From Streptomyces minutiscleroticus (GTDB lineage: Bacteria; Actinomycetota; Actinomycetes; Streptomycetales; Streptomycetaceae), in assembly GCF_014650875.1 (NCBI RefSeq), contig NZ_BMVU01000011.1, positions 1-64,000 of the forward strand: a stretch of DNA of 64,000 nucleotides. Reading direction: 5' to 3'. Shown here piece after piece: positions 42,113 through 49,907 of the stretch (positions are counted from its first letter, which is position 1; every line of letters starts with the position of its first letter). The notes beneath the pieces were generated by a model. It was not told the DNA's origin, made no database searches, and saw only the letters and a list, made by a program, of their open reading frames with translations. Made by a program: the position numbers and the translations under genes.

Positions 42113-42480
42113 ACCGCGCGACGGCGGCCGCCGTTCTCCGCCTCACCGGCGGGGCCGGCGGCCGCCGTTCTCCGTCCACCGGCTGCCCCGCCTGACCTCG
42201 CCGGCTGCTTCGCCCGGCTCTGCCGGATGTCCCGCCCACCTTCGATCGGCCGCCGCGGCTGTCTCCGCCGGACGTCTCGCCTGCCTCCGCCGGCTGTTTC
42301 GCCCACCTTCGGCTGGTCGCCGCGCCCGTTCCCGTCCGGCTGCCGCGGCTGCCTCCACTCGCCGCCGGGCCTGTCTTCGGCCGCCTCTGAGCGTCTGCCC
42401 CGCCTCCGCCCGGCAGCCGCGTCCGCCTTACCCGCTTCTTGCCGGCCGCTTCACCCACCTGCGTCCGGTCTCTCTTCCGG
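42113..42480. repeat. Non-coding stretch with degenerate repeats
   Basis: This 368-bp stretch after the methyltransferase carries no supported gene. A 19-nt direct repeat (CGGCGGCCGCCGTTCTCCG) occurs at 42122-42140 and 42156-42174. Further on, loosely repeated units around 'cgcccaccttcg..cggccgccgcggctg' recur near 42232, 42300 and 42452. The composition (C/T-rich on the plus strand) differs from the flanking genes. Confidence 0.5.
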
Positions 42481-42527
42481 ACCGGCTCCGGGGCGGCCTC
42501 ACCGCGTGGGACCGCCCCGGAGCCGGT
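42481..42527 (+). terminator. Hairpin terminator before the TetR-controlled operon
   Basis: ACCGGCTCCGGGGCGG (42481-42496) and CCGCCCCGGAGCCGGT (42512-42527) form a perfect 16-bp stem with a 15-nt loop. The -35 box of the next promoter begins 3 nt later. Confidence 0.7.
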
Positions 42528-42529
42528 CG

Positions 42530-42589
42530 TTGACAGGCTTGGCTAATAGGATTAGCTTTTGGCTAACGTATTTAGCCAAGCCTGGGAGG
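42530..42589 (+). promoter_or_regulatory. Promoter and TetR operators of the alpha/beta hydrolase-tetR operon
   Basis: The -35 TTGACA (42530-42535), 17-bp spacer and -10 TAGCTT (42553-42558) are clear. A 12-bp inverted repeat, AGGCTTGGCTAA (42535-42546) with TTAGCCAAGCCT (42572-42583), encloses the promoter. Inside it lie GCTAAT-agg-ATTAGC (42542-42556) between the -35 and -10, and TTGGCTAA-cgtat-TTAGCCAA (42559-42579) just downstream. TTGGCTAA thus occurs three times. The arrangement suits repression by the TetR protein encoded in the operon. GGGAGG (42584-42589) is the ribosome-binding site. Confidence 0.8.
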
Positions 42590-42593
42590 CGCC

Positions 42594-43430
42594 ATGACCG
42601 AGTACCTCGCCGTCGACGACGGCACGATCGCCTACGAAGTGGCGGGATCCGGTCCGCTGATCGTTCTCGCGCACGGCATGGGCGACAGCCGCGCCGCTTA
42701 CCGCGCGGTGGTCCCGCGGCTGGTGGCGGCGGGTCACCGGGTCGCCTCGGTCGATCTGCGCGGCTGCGGCGAGTCCGGCGCCGACTGGCCGGACTGGAGC
42801 CGCACCGCCATCGCGGGTGATCTGCTCGCCGTGATCCGTCACCTGGGCGGCCCGGCCGTGCTCGTCGGCCACTCGGTCTCGGGCGGCGCCGCCACCATCG
42901 CCGCGGCGCAGGAGCCCGCGCTGGTCAGCGCGGTCGTCGAGCTGGCGCCGTTCACCCGCAAGCAGTCGGTCCGCCTCGGCGACCTGCGGGTCAAGCGCTT
43001 CCGGCAGGGCATGGTGCGGCTGCTCGGGGCGGGCGCGCTCGGCAGCCCGCCGCTGTGGCGCTCCTACCTCGACGTGGCCTACCCCGGCGTGAAGCCGGCC
43101 CACTGGGCCGAGCGGATCGGCCGCATCGAAGCCCTGCTGCGCGAGCCGGGCCGGATGAAGGCCATGCAGGGCATGGGCCGCAGCGCCCCGACCGACGCCG
43201 GTGCGCAGCTCGCGGGTGTCCGCTGCCCGGTCCTCGTCGTGATGGGCACGCAGGACCCCGACTGGGCCGACCCGCACGCCGAGGGCGCGGCGATCGTGGA
43301 GGCCCTGCCCGCAGGGCTCGGCCGTCTCGAGATGATCGAGGGCGCCGGGCACTACCCGCACGACCAGTTCCCCGACCAGGTGGTTTCGCTCATGCTCTCC
43401 TTCCTCCGCCCGGACGCCGCCCGTGCCTAG
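42594..43430 (+). CDS. Alpha/beta hydrolase
   Basis: The 278-residue protein has the oxyanion region LIVLAHGMGDSRAAY, the nucleophile elbow VLVGHSVSGGAAT, the acid Asp in TQDPDWADPH and the catalytic His in IEGAGHYPHDQFP. Esterase, epoxide hydrolase or haloalkane-type chemistry is possible. It is the first gene of an operon with tetR, whose operators overlap the promoter, so its expression is probably induced by a ligand related to its substrate. The tetR start overlaps its 3' end by 8 nt. Confidence 0.88.
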   Translation: MTEYLAVDDGTIAYEVAGSGPLIVLAHGMGDSRAAYRAVVPRLVAAGHRVASVDLRGCGESGADWPDWSRTAIAGDLLAVIRHLGGPAVLVGHSVSGGAATIAAAQEPALVSAVVELAPFTRKQSVRLGDLRVKRFRQGMVRLLGAGALGSPPLWRSYLDVAYPGVKPAHWAERIGRIEALLREPGRMKAMQGMGRSAPTDAGAQLAGVRCPVLVVMGTQDPDWADPHAEGAAIVEALPAGLGRLEMIEGAGHYPHDQFPDQVVSLMLSFLRPDAARA

Positions 43431-43986
43431 GGCCGGCCTGGACCCGGCGGCCGTGGTCGCGGCCGGTGCCGCCCTGGCCGACGAGGTGGGCCTCGACCAC
43501 CTGACGATGGGCCTGCTGGCCCAGCGGCTGGGAGTGCGCACCCCCTCCCTGTACAAGCACGTGAACGGCCAGGAGGACCTCAACCGGCGCATCGCGGCCC
43601 TGGCGGTGAGCGAGGCCGCCGACGCCGTCGGCAGCGCGGTCCAGGGGTACGCGGGCCGCGACGCCCTGGCGGCCGCGCTGCGCGCCTTCCGCGCCTTCGT
43701 CCTGCGGCACCCCGGCCGGTACGCCGCGACGACCGGTGTGGAACCGACCGGCCCGGACGACCCGATGGCCGACGCGAGCAGGCGGCTGTTCGGGGCGTTC
43801 AGGGCGGTCCTGCGCGGCTACGAGATCGCGGAGTCCGACGTGGACCACGCCCTGCGCATGCTCCGCAGCCTCTGCCACGGCTTCGCCACCCTGCAGGGGG
43901 CGGGCGGCTTCCGGTGGAGCGCCGACGTCGACGAGAGCTTCGAGTGGCTGATCGCCTTCGCCGACCGGGGCCTGCGCGCCATGTGA
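43423..43986 (+). CDS. TetR-family regulator (WHG-domain type)
   Basis: The 187-residue protein has a TetR helix-turn-helix (VGLDHLTMGLLAQRLGVRTP, SLYKHVNGQEDLNRRIAALA) and a C-terminal WHG-type ligand domain (ALRAFRAFVLRHPGRYAATT, ALRMLRSLCHGFATLQGAGG). The GTG start lies within the end of the hydrolase gene, so translation is coupled. It should autoregulate the operon through the inverted repeats at 42535-42583. The inducer is unknown. Confidence 0.88.
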   Translation: MPRAGLDPAAVVAAGAALADEVGLDHLTMGLLAQRLGVRTPSLYKHVNGQEDLNRRIAALAVSEAADAVGSAVQGYAGRDALAAALRAFRAFVLRHPGRYAATTGVEPTGPDDPMADASRRLFGAFRAVLRGYEIAESDVDHALRMLRSLCHGFATLQGAGGFRWSADVDESFEWLIAFADRGLRAM

Positions 43987-44040
43987 CCGGGGGTCTGCGC
44001 GTCATGCGGAGGGAGGACTGCGCGTCATGCGAACGGGGCG
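43972..44040 (+). repeat. Three tandem 23-bp units at the tetR 3' end
   Basis: Units start CTGCGCG(C/T)CATG at 43972, 43995 and 44018, exactly 23 bp apart. The first contains the last codons and stop of tetR; the others follow in the intergenic region. This looks like a slipped duplication. Confidence 0.6.
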
Positions 44041-44167
44041 CCACCGTCGGCGATCGTCCCTCTTCGGGCGCCCGGTCCGGCCGGTTCCGGCACCGGCTGC
44101 ACGAGGAAAACACATTCATCTTGCGTCGATGCGGAAAGCATTCGCCGCATCAGGGAACACGGCCCCT

Positions 44168-44599
44168 ATGAACGAATCCGAGATTCCGCCGGACGGCCAG
44201 CCCGTGGACGTGTACCTCGACCTTCTGCGCATCCGCATGGACCCGGACGACTACGAAGTCCTGCTTCGCATGGTCGAGCCGGTGCTCCAGGCGATCGAGG
44301 AGCAGCGTCCCGGGGCCGTCGACCTCAATCTGGACGACGCGCAGCGCGAGGAGGTCAGCCAGGAGATCCGGGACGAGGCCGCGCTCGTCATCGCCACCGC
44401 CGTCACCGGCCGGCTCGACAACGAGCTGATCGAGATCGACACCGGCGACGCGGGCCCCGTCCGGATCGTCACGGATTCGGACACCGCGTCCGACCCGGTG
44501 CGCAGGACGGAACTCACCGAGTACATTCGCGAACGGCACCGCCAGGACGAGGAGCTCCGCGGCATCGCCGAGGCCAGCGACCTGCCGACGGACTTCTGA
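44168..44599 (+). CDS. Hypothetical acidic protein, 143 aa
   Basis: The protein begins MNESEIPPDGQPVDVYLDLL and is rich in Asp/Glu, with long helices (YEVLLRMVEPVLQAIEEQRP, REEVSQEIRDEAALVIATAV). It has no recognised domain. An earlier in-frame ATG at 44129 exists but lacks a ribosome-binding site; AGGGA lies upstream of 44168 at slightly long spacing. The preceding ~60 bp (ggaaaacacattcatcttgcg) is A/T-rich for this genome and likely contains the promoter. The lower-GC start and absence of partners leave the function open. Confidence 0.6.
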   Translation: MNESEIPPDGQPVDVYLDLLRIRMDPDDYEVLLRMVEPVLQAIEEQRPGAVDLNLDDAQREEVSQEIRDEAALVIATAVTGRLDNELIEIDTGDAGPVRIVTDSDTASDPVRRTELTEYIRERHRQDEELRGIAEASDLPTDF

Positions 44600-44621
44600 C
44601 GCCGCCGGGCCGGGACCGGCC

Positions 44622-44751
44622 CGTACGGAGACCGCCGCTGCGGGGATCCTCCGTACGGAGACCGCTCGTACGAGGGCCGGCCGCCGCACGGAGACCGGAC
44701 GCACAGGGAACCGCCGCCCCGCGGGCACCTGCCGCCGCCGTACAGGGACCG
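44622..44751. repeat. Regularly spaced short repeats
   Basis: CGTACGGAGACCG occurs exactly at 44622-44634 and 44652-44664 (30 bp apart). Variants follow: CGCACGGAGACCG (44685-44697) and CGTACAGGGACCG (44739-44751). They lie in the 227-bp gap before the SDR gene. Confidence 0.5.
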
Positions 44752-44826
44752 TCGGGACGACGGACCGCCGACACGACCGCACCGCATCCGCACCACCCGC
44801 GCGCCGCGAGAACCGAGGACGCTCTG

Positions 44827-45717
44827 ATGAAACGTTCACCCCTGTCGGGACGCGTCGTCGTGGTGACCGGCGCCGCACGGGGCGTGGGAGCCGCGGTGGC
44901 GCGGACCCTCGCCTCGCGCGGGGCCCGGGTCGCCCTGCTGGGCCTGGAGGAGCCCGAACTGGCGGACCTCTCCGCACGGCTGGGCGGCAGGGCGCGCCAC
45001 TGGTGCGTCGACGTCACCGACGAGGAGGCCCTGGGCCGGACGGCCGAGCGGATCGAGCGCGAGTGGGGCACCCCCTCCGCCGTCGTCGCGAACGCGGGCG
45101 TCGCCGAGTCCGGACCGTTCCTGACCGGCCCGGCGGACACCTGGCGGCGCATCATCGAGGTCAATCTGCTGGGCAGCGCCGCCACCGCCCGCGCCTTCCT
45201 CCCCGCCCTGCTCCGCACGGAGGGCTACTACCTGCAGGTCGCGTCGCTGGCCGCACTGGCCGCCGCGCCGATGATGAGCGCCTACTGTGCCTCGAAGTCG
45301 GGCGTGGAGGCCATGGCCCACGCCCTGCGCGGCGAGGTCGCCCACCTCGGGGTGGACGTCGGTGTCGCGTACCTCAGCTGGACCGACACCGACATGATCC
45401 GGACCGGCGACCGGACCGTCCCCCTGCGCGAGCTGCGCCGGCACATGCCGTGGCCCGCGACCACCACCCACCCCGTGGACCCGACGGCCGAGCGGCTGGT
45501 GCGCGGCATCGAGCGGCGCTCCGCGGCGGTCTTCACCCCGCCCTGGCTCAGGCTGGCGCGGCTGGGCCGCGGCGTCGCCCCCGGCATCGTCGCCCGCCGG
45601 GCCCGTCAGGTCTTCGCCCGTGAGGTCGACTACGAGCGCGTGCCGCAGACCGGGCTCCTGGGGCCCGGGGGGAGCGCGGCACGCCGGCCCTCCTGCGGCC
45701 CGACGACCACGACGTGA
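44827..45717 (+). CDS. Short-chain dehydrogenase/reductase
   Basis: The 296-residue SDR starts MKRSPLSGRVVVVTGAARGV with the G-x3-G-x-G motif, NAG in AVVANAGVAESGPF, catalytic Ser in LQVASLAALA and Tyr-x3-Lys in AYCASKSGVEA. The C-terminal extension (SAAVFTPPWLRLARLGRGVA) resembles the group of SDRs annotated as acyl- or sterol-related oxidoreductases. The substrate is unknown. It is convergent with the carotenoid-desaturase-like gene. Confidence 0.87.
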   Translation: MKRSPLSGRVVVVTGAARGVGAAVARTLASRGARVALLGLEEPELADLSARLGGRARHWCVDVTDEEALGRTAERIEREWGTPSAVVANAGVAESGPFLTGPADTWRRIIEVNLLGSAATARAFLPALLRTEGYYLQVASLAALAAAPMMSAYCASKSGVEAMAHALRGEVAHLGVDVGVAYLSWTDTDMIRTGDRTVPLRELRRHMPWPATTTHPVDPTAERLVRGIERRSAAVFTPPWLRLARLGRGVAPGIVARRARQVFAREVDYERVPQTGLLGPGGSAARRPSCGPTTTT

Positions 45718-45776
45718 CGCGCCCGGGTGCCGGCGTCACCCGGACGCGTCACCCGTTCCCCGTACCACGAGCGCGC

Positions 45777-45810
45777 CGCCCGTTCCCCGCGAGGACGCGG
45801 GGGACGGGCG
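45777..45810. terminator. Bidirectional terminator
   Basis: CGCCCGTTCCCCGCG (45777-45791) pairs with CGCGGGGGACGGGCG (45796-45810) through 15 positions including one T-G pair. The 4-nt loop is agga. It lies between the convergent SDR and FAD oxidoreductase genes. Confidence 0.75.
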
Positions 45811-45852
45811 CCGCGCCGTGGTGACCGGCCCCTGCCCGACCGGCGGAAGCGG

Positions 45853-47511
45853 TCAGGTCGTGTGCGGGGCCGGGGCCGGGGAGTCCGCGATCCCCGGCTC
45901 GCCGGTGCGGTCGCGCTTGGTGAGCATGTGCTGCACCCCGCTGAAGACCCGGCGTACGGGACGCCTGCGCAGGGCGGCGCGGGCGGCGTTGGCGCCCGGC
46001 GCCCCGTGCACGCCGCCGCCGGGGTGCGCGCTCGCCGACGCGAGGTAGAGCCCCTGCACCGCCGTCTCCGGGCGGCCCGTCCCCGGCAGGGGGCGGAAGA
46101 AGAGCTGCTGGTGCATGTTGGCGGTGCCGCCGTTGATGGCACCGCCGTGCAGGTTGGCGTCGAGCTCCTCCAGCGACGTGGGGGAGAGGATCCGGCGGGC
46201 CTTGACGCGGGAGCGGAAGCCGGGGGCGAACCGCTCCACCTGCGCCTCCACCCGGTCGGCCATCGTCTCCCGGTCGTGCCGGTCCCAGGTGCCGGTGATG
46301 CCCGCGTCCCCGGCGTCCCCCTTCACCTCGTGCGGGACGTGCGTGTACGCCCAGGCCGACTCGGTGCCCTCCGGGGAGCGGGTCGGGTCCGAGGTCGTCA
46401 TCTGGCCGAACAGGGAGAACGGCCGGTCGGGGACCTGCCGCATGGCGATCTGGGCGGCGAAGCGGGTGAGCTCGTCGACCCCGTCCGCCAGGTGGACCGT
46501 CCCGGCCCCGGCGGCCTCGGGGGCCTTCCACGGCACCGGGCCGTCCAGCGCCCAGTCGATCTTGAAGGTGCCGAAGTCCCACTGGAAACGGCGCAGGTCC
46601 TCGCGGACGCGCGCCGGTACGTGCTCCTCGGCGAGCAGCTTGCCGTACAGGTCGGGCGCGGACACGTCGGCCAGCACCGCCTTGACGGCCCGGACCTCGG
46701 TGCCGTCCTGGGTGCGCACGCCCACCGCCCGGCCCTCGCGGACGAGGACCTCGTCGACGCGCTGCCCGCAGTGCACCGTCCCGCCGAGCCTCTCCAGTCT
46801 GCGGACCAGGGCGCCGATGAGCGCGCCCGCGCCGCCGACCGGCACCGGGAAGCCGTGCGAGTGGCCGAGCATGGACATCAGCCAGCCGAAGCCGCCGCTG
46901 CCGGCGGCCTCCGGGGCCAGGTCGGCGTGGAGGGCGTTCCCGGCGAGCAGCAGCCGGCCGCCCTCGCCGCGGAACTCCTCCTCGCCCATCCGCCGCACCG
47001 GCAGGACCAGGGTGCGGGCCAGCCGCAGCCCGCCCGCGCCGCGCAGCTTCGCCGCGAGGCGCGCCGCGGACAGCACGGGCGGGAACGGCGTGAACAGGGC
47101 CTGCAGGATGTCCGGCCCGAGCTTGTCCCAGATCAGCGTCAGCCGCCGCCAGGCCTCGCCGTCGCCCTCCGCGAAGCCGTCCAGGTTGCGCCGCGTCGTC
47201 TCCAGGTCGCGGCTGAGCACGGCGCAGCGGCCGTCGGACAGCGGATGCGCCAGGACCGCGGGGGCGTGGCTCCAGCGCAGCCCCTCGCGCTCCAGGTGCA
47301 GCCCGCGCAGCACGGGCGACGCGGCGGCCAGCGGATAGAAGGAGCTGCACATGTCGCTCACGTAGTCGGGGTGGACCCCCCGGTCGTGGCGGACCGCGCC
47401 GCCGGGCGTGTCGGCCGCCTCCAGGACGGTCACGCTCCATCCCTCGTCCGCGAGGAGGTTGGCGGCGACCAGCCCGTTGGGTCCCGCTCCGATCACTACG
47501 GCGTCCGGCAT
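45853..47511 (-). CDS. Phytoene-desaturase-like FAD oxidoreductase
   Basis: The 552-residue protein begins MPDAVVIGAGPNGLVAANLL with the FAD dinucleotide motif. It continues with AADTPGGAVRHDRGVHPDYV, a substrate-channel region, FPVPVGGAGALIGALVRRLE, and the C-terminal FAD-contact LYLASASAHPGGGVHGAPGA. This is the pattern of CrtI-like and retinol-saturase-like NAD(P)/FAD amine-oxidase-fold enzymes. No other carotenoid gene is nearby, so carotenoid desaturation is not established. It lies just downstream of an SRPBCC gene on the same strand (130 nt). Confidence 0.85.
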   Translation of the reverse strand: MPDAVVIGAGPNGLVAANLLADEGWSVTVLEAADTPGGAVRHDRGVHPDYVSDMCSSFYPLAAASPVLRGLHLEREGLRWSHAPAVLAHPLSDGRCAVLSRDLETTRRNLDGFAEGDGEAWRRLTLIWDKLGPDILQALFTPFPPVLSAARLAAKLRGAGGLRLARTLVLPVRRMGEEEFRGEGGRLLLAGNALHADLAPEAAGSGGFGWLMSMLGHSHGFPVPVGGAGALIGALVRRLERLGGTVHCGQRVDEVLVREGRAVGVRTQDGTEVRAVKAVLADVSAPDLYGKLLAEEHVPARVREDLRRFQWDFGTFKIDWALDGPVPWKAPEAAGAGTVHLADGVDELTRFAAQIAMRQVPDRPFSLFGQMTTSDPTRSPEGTESAWAYTHVPHEVKGDAGDAGITGTWDRHDRETMADRVEAQVERFAPGFRSRVKARRILSPTSLEELDANLHGGAINGGTANMHQQLFFRPLPGTGRPETAVQGLYLASASAHPGGGVHGAPGANAARAALRRRPVRRVFSGVQHMLTKRDRTGEPGIADSPAPAPHTT

Positions 47512-47641
47512 CCTGTCCTCTCCTAGGCTGTTCGTTCACGTGCGGGCCCGCACGGGTGCGTGCGGCTGCGTACTGCTGCGTACGGCTCTGTGCGCGGGGG
47601 ATCGCCCGCCCGGTCCCGTACGGGTCCCGGACGGGGCGGGA

Positions 47642-48127
47642 TCAGCCGCCGTCCCCGGTCCCGCGGCCGTGCGCGGCGCCGGCGCGGTCCGGCTCCCGGA
47701 CCGACTCGACGAGCTTCGCCAGGCGGGGCAGCATGCGGCGGTGGCGCAGCTGGATCAGCGCGTCCAGCGCCGACTGGTGCACGGCGCCGCCCAGGCCGCG
47801 CAGCGGGTGCTCGTCGAGGACGATCAGCGTGTGGTCGCCCCAGGGGCGGATGTCGAACGCGATGCGCGCCGTGCCGAGGGGCCCGGCCTTGGCCTCCAGC
47901 TCCAGGTAGCGGGGCTCCTCGAAGCGGCGCGACACCGTCTCCCCCCGGAAGGTCCAGGGACCGATGGACAGGGTGTACTCCAGACGCGACCCGACGGCGG
48001 GCCACGCGCCGTCGCACGGCCGGGACTCCGAGGGGCCCACGACCCACTGCCCGAAGCGGGACGGGTCCTTCAGGACGGCCCAGACCGCCTCCGGACTCCT
48101 CCTCACGAGTTGGTGCCGGACCGCCAT
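47642..48127 (-). CDS. SRPBCC-family protein
   Basis: The 161-residue protein has the START/Bet v1-like lipid-binding fold: VRRSPEAVWAVLKDPSRFGQ at the N-terminus, WTFRGETVSRRFEEPRYLEL in the sheet and HQSALDALIQLRHRRMLPRL as the long C-terminal helix. It may bind a hydrophobic ligand. Its proximity to the phytoene-desaturase-like gene on the same strand suggests that it delivers or holds that enzyme's substrate, which is inference only. Confidence 0.83.
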   Translation of the reverse strand: MAVRHQLVRRSPEAVWAVLKDPSRFGQWVVGPSESRPCDGAWPAVGSRLEYTLSIGPWTFRGETVSRRFEEPRYLELEAKAGPLGTARIAFDIRPWGDHTLIVLDEHPLRGLGGAVHQSALDALIQLRHRRMLPRLAKLVESVREPDRAGAAHGRGTGDGG

Positions 48128-48334
48128 GTGAGTCCTCCCCAGCGTCGAACGGGAAAAATCCGGGTCCGAGTGCCCCGTCGGTGCCCCGCTACACGGGGTG
48201 GTGCCGGGCGGGGCCGTACGGGGCCGTCACCGGGGCCGCCTCCGCGGCGAGCCGCCGGGGCCCGGTCGCGTGGGAGGACACCGGAGCGGGTGCCACGGGG
48301 TGCCGGGCGCGGGCCGCCACGGTAGGCATGGTGT

Positions 48335-48820
48335 GTGCAAACCTTTCTGCCGTATCCCGGATTCATCGCGTCCGCGGGCGCCCTCGACCCCCGCAGACTG
48401 GGCAAACAGCGCGTCGAGGCGCTCCAGGTGCTGCGCGCGCTGACCGTGCCCGGGTACGGCTGGCGCCGGCACCCGGCGGTGCGGATGTGGATCGGGTACG
48501 AGGAGGCCCTGGCCCGCTACGGCCTGGACACCTGCGGCGTCTGGACGGCCGAGGGCCGCAACGACACGTGCGCCGCGACGATGGGCGCCGACTTCACCGC
48601 GTTCCGCCCCGGGGTGGAGGTCCGCGACCAGGAACGACTGGCGGAGGCGGGCGAACTGCCGCCCTGGCTGGGGGACCCCGCGTTCCACCGCAGCCACCAG
48701 TCGGCCCTCGTCCGCAAGGACCCCGACTTCTACGCCCCCCGCTTCCCCGGCGTCCCCGACGACCTCCCCTACCTGTGGCCCCCCTCGGACCGGGACCCGG
48801 AGGTCACGCGGGAGGAGTGA
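48335..48820 (+). CDS. MSMEG_6728-family protein (pyrimidine-dimer glycosylase-like)
   Basis: The 161-residue protein begins MQTFLPYPGFIASAGALDPR, then RLGKQRVEALQVLRAL and HPAVRMWIGYEEALARYG, and ends near FPGVPDDLPYLWPPS. This is the MSMEG_6728/pyrimidine-dimer DNA glycosylase-like family, whose cellular role is not established. The GTG start is preceded by TAGGCA about 6 nt upstream and no Shine-Dalgarno sequence, so it may be leaderless. It is divergent from the SRPBCC gene. Confidence 0.82.
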   Translation: MQTFLPYPGFIASAGALDPRRLGKQRVEALQVLRALTVPGYGWRRHPAVRMWIGYEEALARYGLDTCGVWTAEGRNDTCAATMGADFTAFRPGVEVRDQERLAEAGELPPWLGDPAFHRSHQSALVRKDPDFYAPRFPGVPDDLPYLWPPSDRDPEVTREE

Positions 48821-49122
48821 ACCGGCGGCCCGGAGCGCACGCCGAGGGGCGGGTCCCGGGGCCCCGCACCGTGCGCCGGCCGCCCGGGCCCGGGACTACG
48901 GCAGGGTCCGCCTCGACGGGTGCGAGCGGGCCGGCCGGCTCACCCCCGACGTCCTCGGCATGTCGGTGGCCGTCGCCCTGCTGCGCCAGGGCGCCCGCGA
49001 CCCGACCGACGCCGTCGAGCACGGGCACGGGGCCGCGCCGCCCGCCCGGGATGCGGTCCTTCGCACCCCGTACCAAGCTGGTTCCGGGGAACCTCACGTG
49101 CGTCGACGGACGAAGGAAGAAC
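48821..49122. other. 302-bp stretch without a supported gene
   Basis: One frame here reads DYGRVRLDGCERAGRLTPDV and LGMSVAVALLRQGARDPTDA (about 48894-49020). It looks protein-like but has no start with a ribosome-binding site and runs out of frame into the DUF2945 gene. It may be a degraded gene fragment. I do not recognise the family. GAAGGAAG at the right end is the ribosome-binding site of the next gene. Confidence 0.35.
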
Positions 49123-49350
49123 ATGGCCAAGGACAAGGATCTGGACAAGGGCGACAAGGTCTCCTGGAAGAGCCACGGAAGCACGGTCCCCGGCAGGATC
49201 AAGAAGAAGATCACCGAGCGTACGAAGGCGGCGGGCCGCACCGTGGACGCCTCGCGCGACGAGCCGCAGTACGAGGTGGAGAGCGAGAAGTCCGGACGCT
49301 CCGCCGTCCACAGGCCCGGGGCCCTGAAGAAGAGGGGCGGGAAGTCGTGA
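49123..49350 (+). CDS. DUF2945-family small protein
   Basis: The 75-residue basic protein, MAKDKDLDKGDKVSWKSHGS then TVPGRIKKKITERTKAAGRT, has the short SH3/Tudor-like fold of DUF2945 (hypervirulence-associated TUDOR domain). DEPQYEVESEKSGRSAVHRP is the second half. It overlaps the DUF3140 gene by 4 nt, an association seen in many actinobacteria and often linked to stress responses. No molecular function is known. Confidence 0.82.
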   Translation: MAKDKDLDKGDKVSWKSHGSTVPGRIKKKITERTKAAGRTVDASRDEPQYEVESEKSGRSAVHRPGALKKRGGKS

Positions 49351-49685
49351 CGGAGAAGAAGGACGACGACCGCGACGGCACCGTCAAGGAGTTCGAGGAC
49401 GCGGTCAACATGACGCCGAGCGCGCTCGAGAAGTGGCTCGACACGGACGAGTCCAGGAGCGTCGGCCAGAGCGACGGGGGCGAGAGCGTCGGACACGCCT
49501 CCGGGCGCCGCATCGTCGAGCTGCTGAGGACGAAGAAGGGCGACCTGAGCGACGACGACGTGCAGCACATGCGCAAGGTCGTCGGGTACGTCCACCGGCA
49601 CCTGAAGCAGCGGCCGAAGGGCGACGTGACGGACACGCCCTGGCGCTACTCGCTGATGAACTGGGGCCACGACCCCGAGAAGTGA
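49347..49685 (+). CDS. DUF3140-family protein
   Basis: The 112-residue protein starts with GTG inside the DUF2945 stop: MTEKKDDDRDGTVKEFEDAV, NMTPSALEKWLDTDESRSVG, HASGRRIVELLRTKKGDLSD, HMRKVVGYVHRHLKQRPKGD. The S-A-L-E-x-W-L motif and the Y-V-x-R-H-L segment are hallmarks of DUF3140. It is a probable DNA- or protein-binding helical protein of unknown role, made together with the DUF2945 partner. Confidence 0.82.
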   Translation: MTEKKDDDRDGTVKEFEDAVNMTPSALEKWLDTDESRSVGQSDGGESVGHASGRRIVELLRTKKGDLSDDDVQHMRKVVGYVHRHLKQRPKGDVTDTPWRYSLMNWGHDPEK

Positions 49686-49907
49686 CGACGCGCGGGCCGT
49701 GCGCGCCGCGGACCGGCCCGGGGCGGCCGCACCGCACCCGGGCCGTCGCCGTGTCCCCGCGCGCGGAAGCGGAAGCGGGAGCGGTGACACGGCGGTAGCA
49801 GGGGCGAGTGCCGGCCGTGGCCGGCGCTCAGTGCCTGTTCCGGTGTCCGGAGTCCGGGGCGCGCCGTCCGCGGTGAGGCGGCCGCCGTCCGCCGGGCCGA
49901 GCCGGCG

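Noticed and set aside
45853..47511. Naming the FAD enzyme crtI
   Set aside because: No other carotenoid gene lies nearby, and the family includes many non-carotenoid enzymes.
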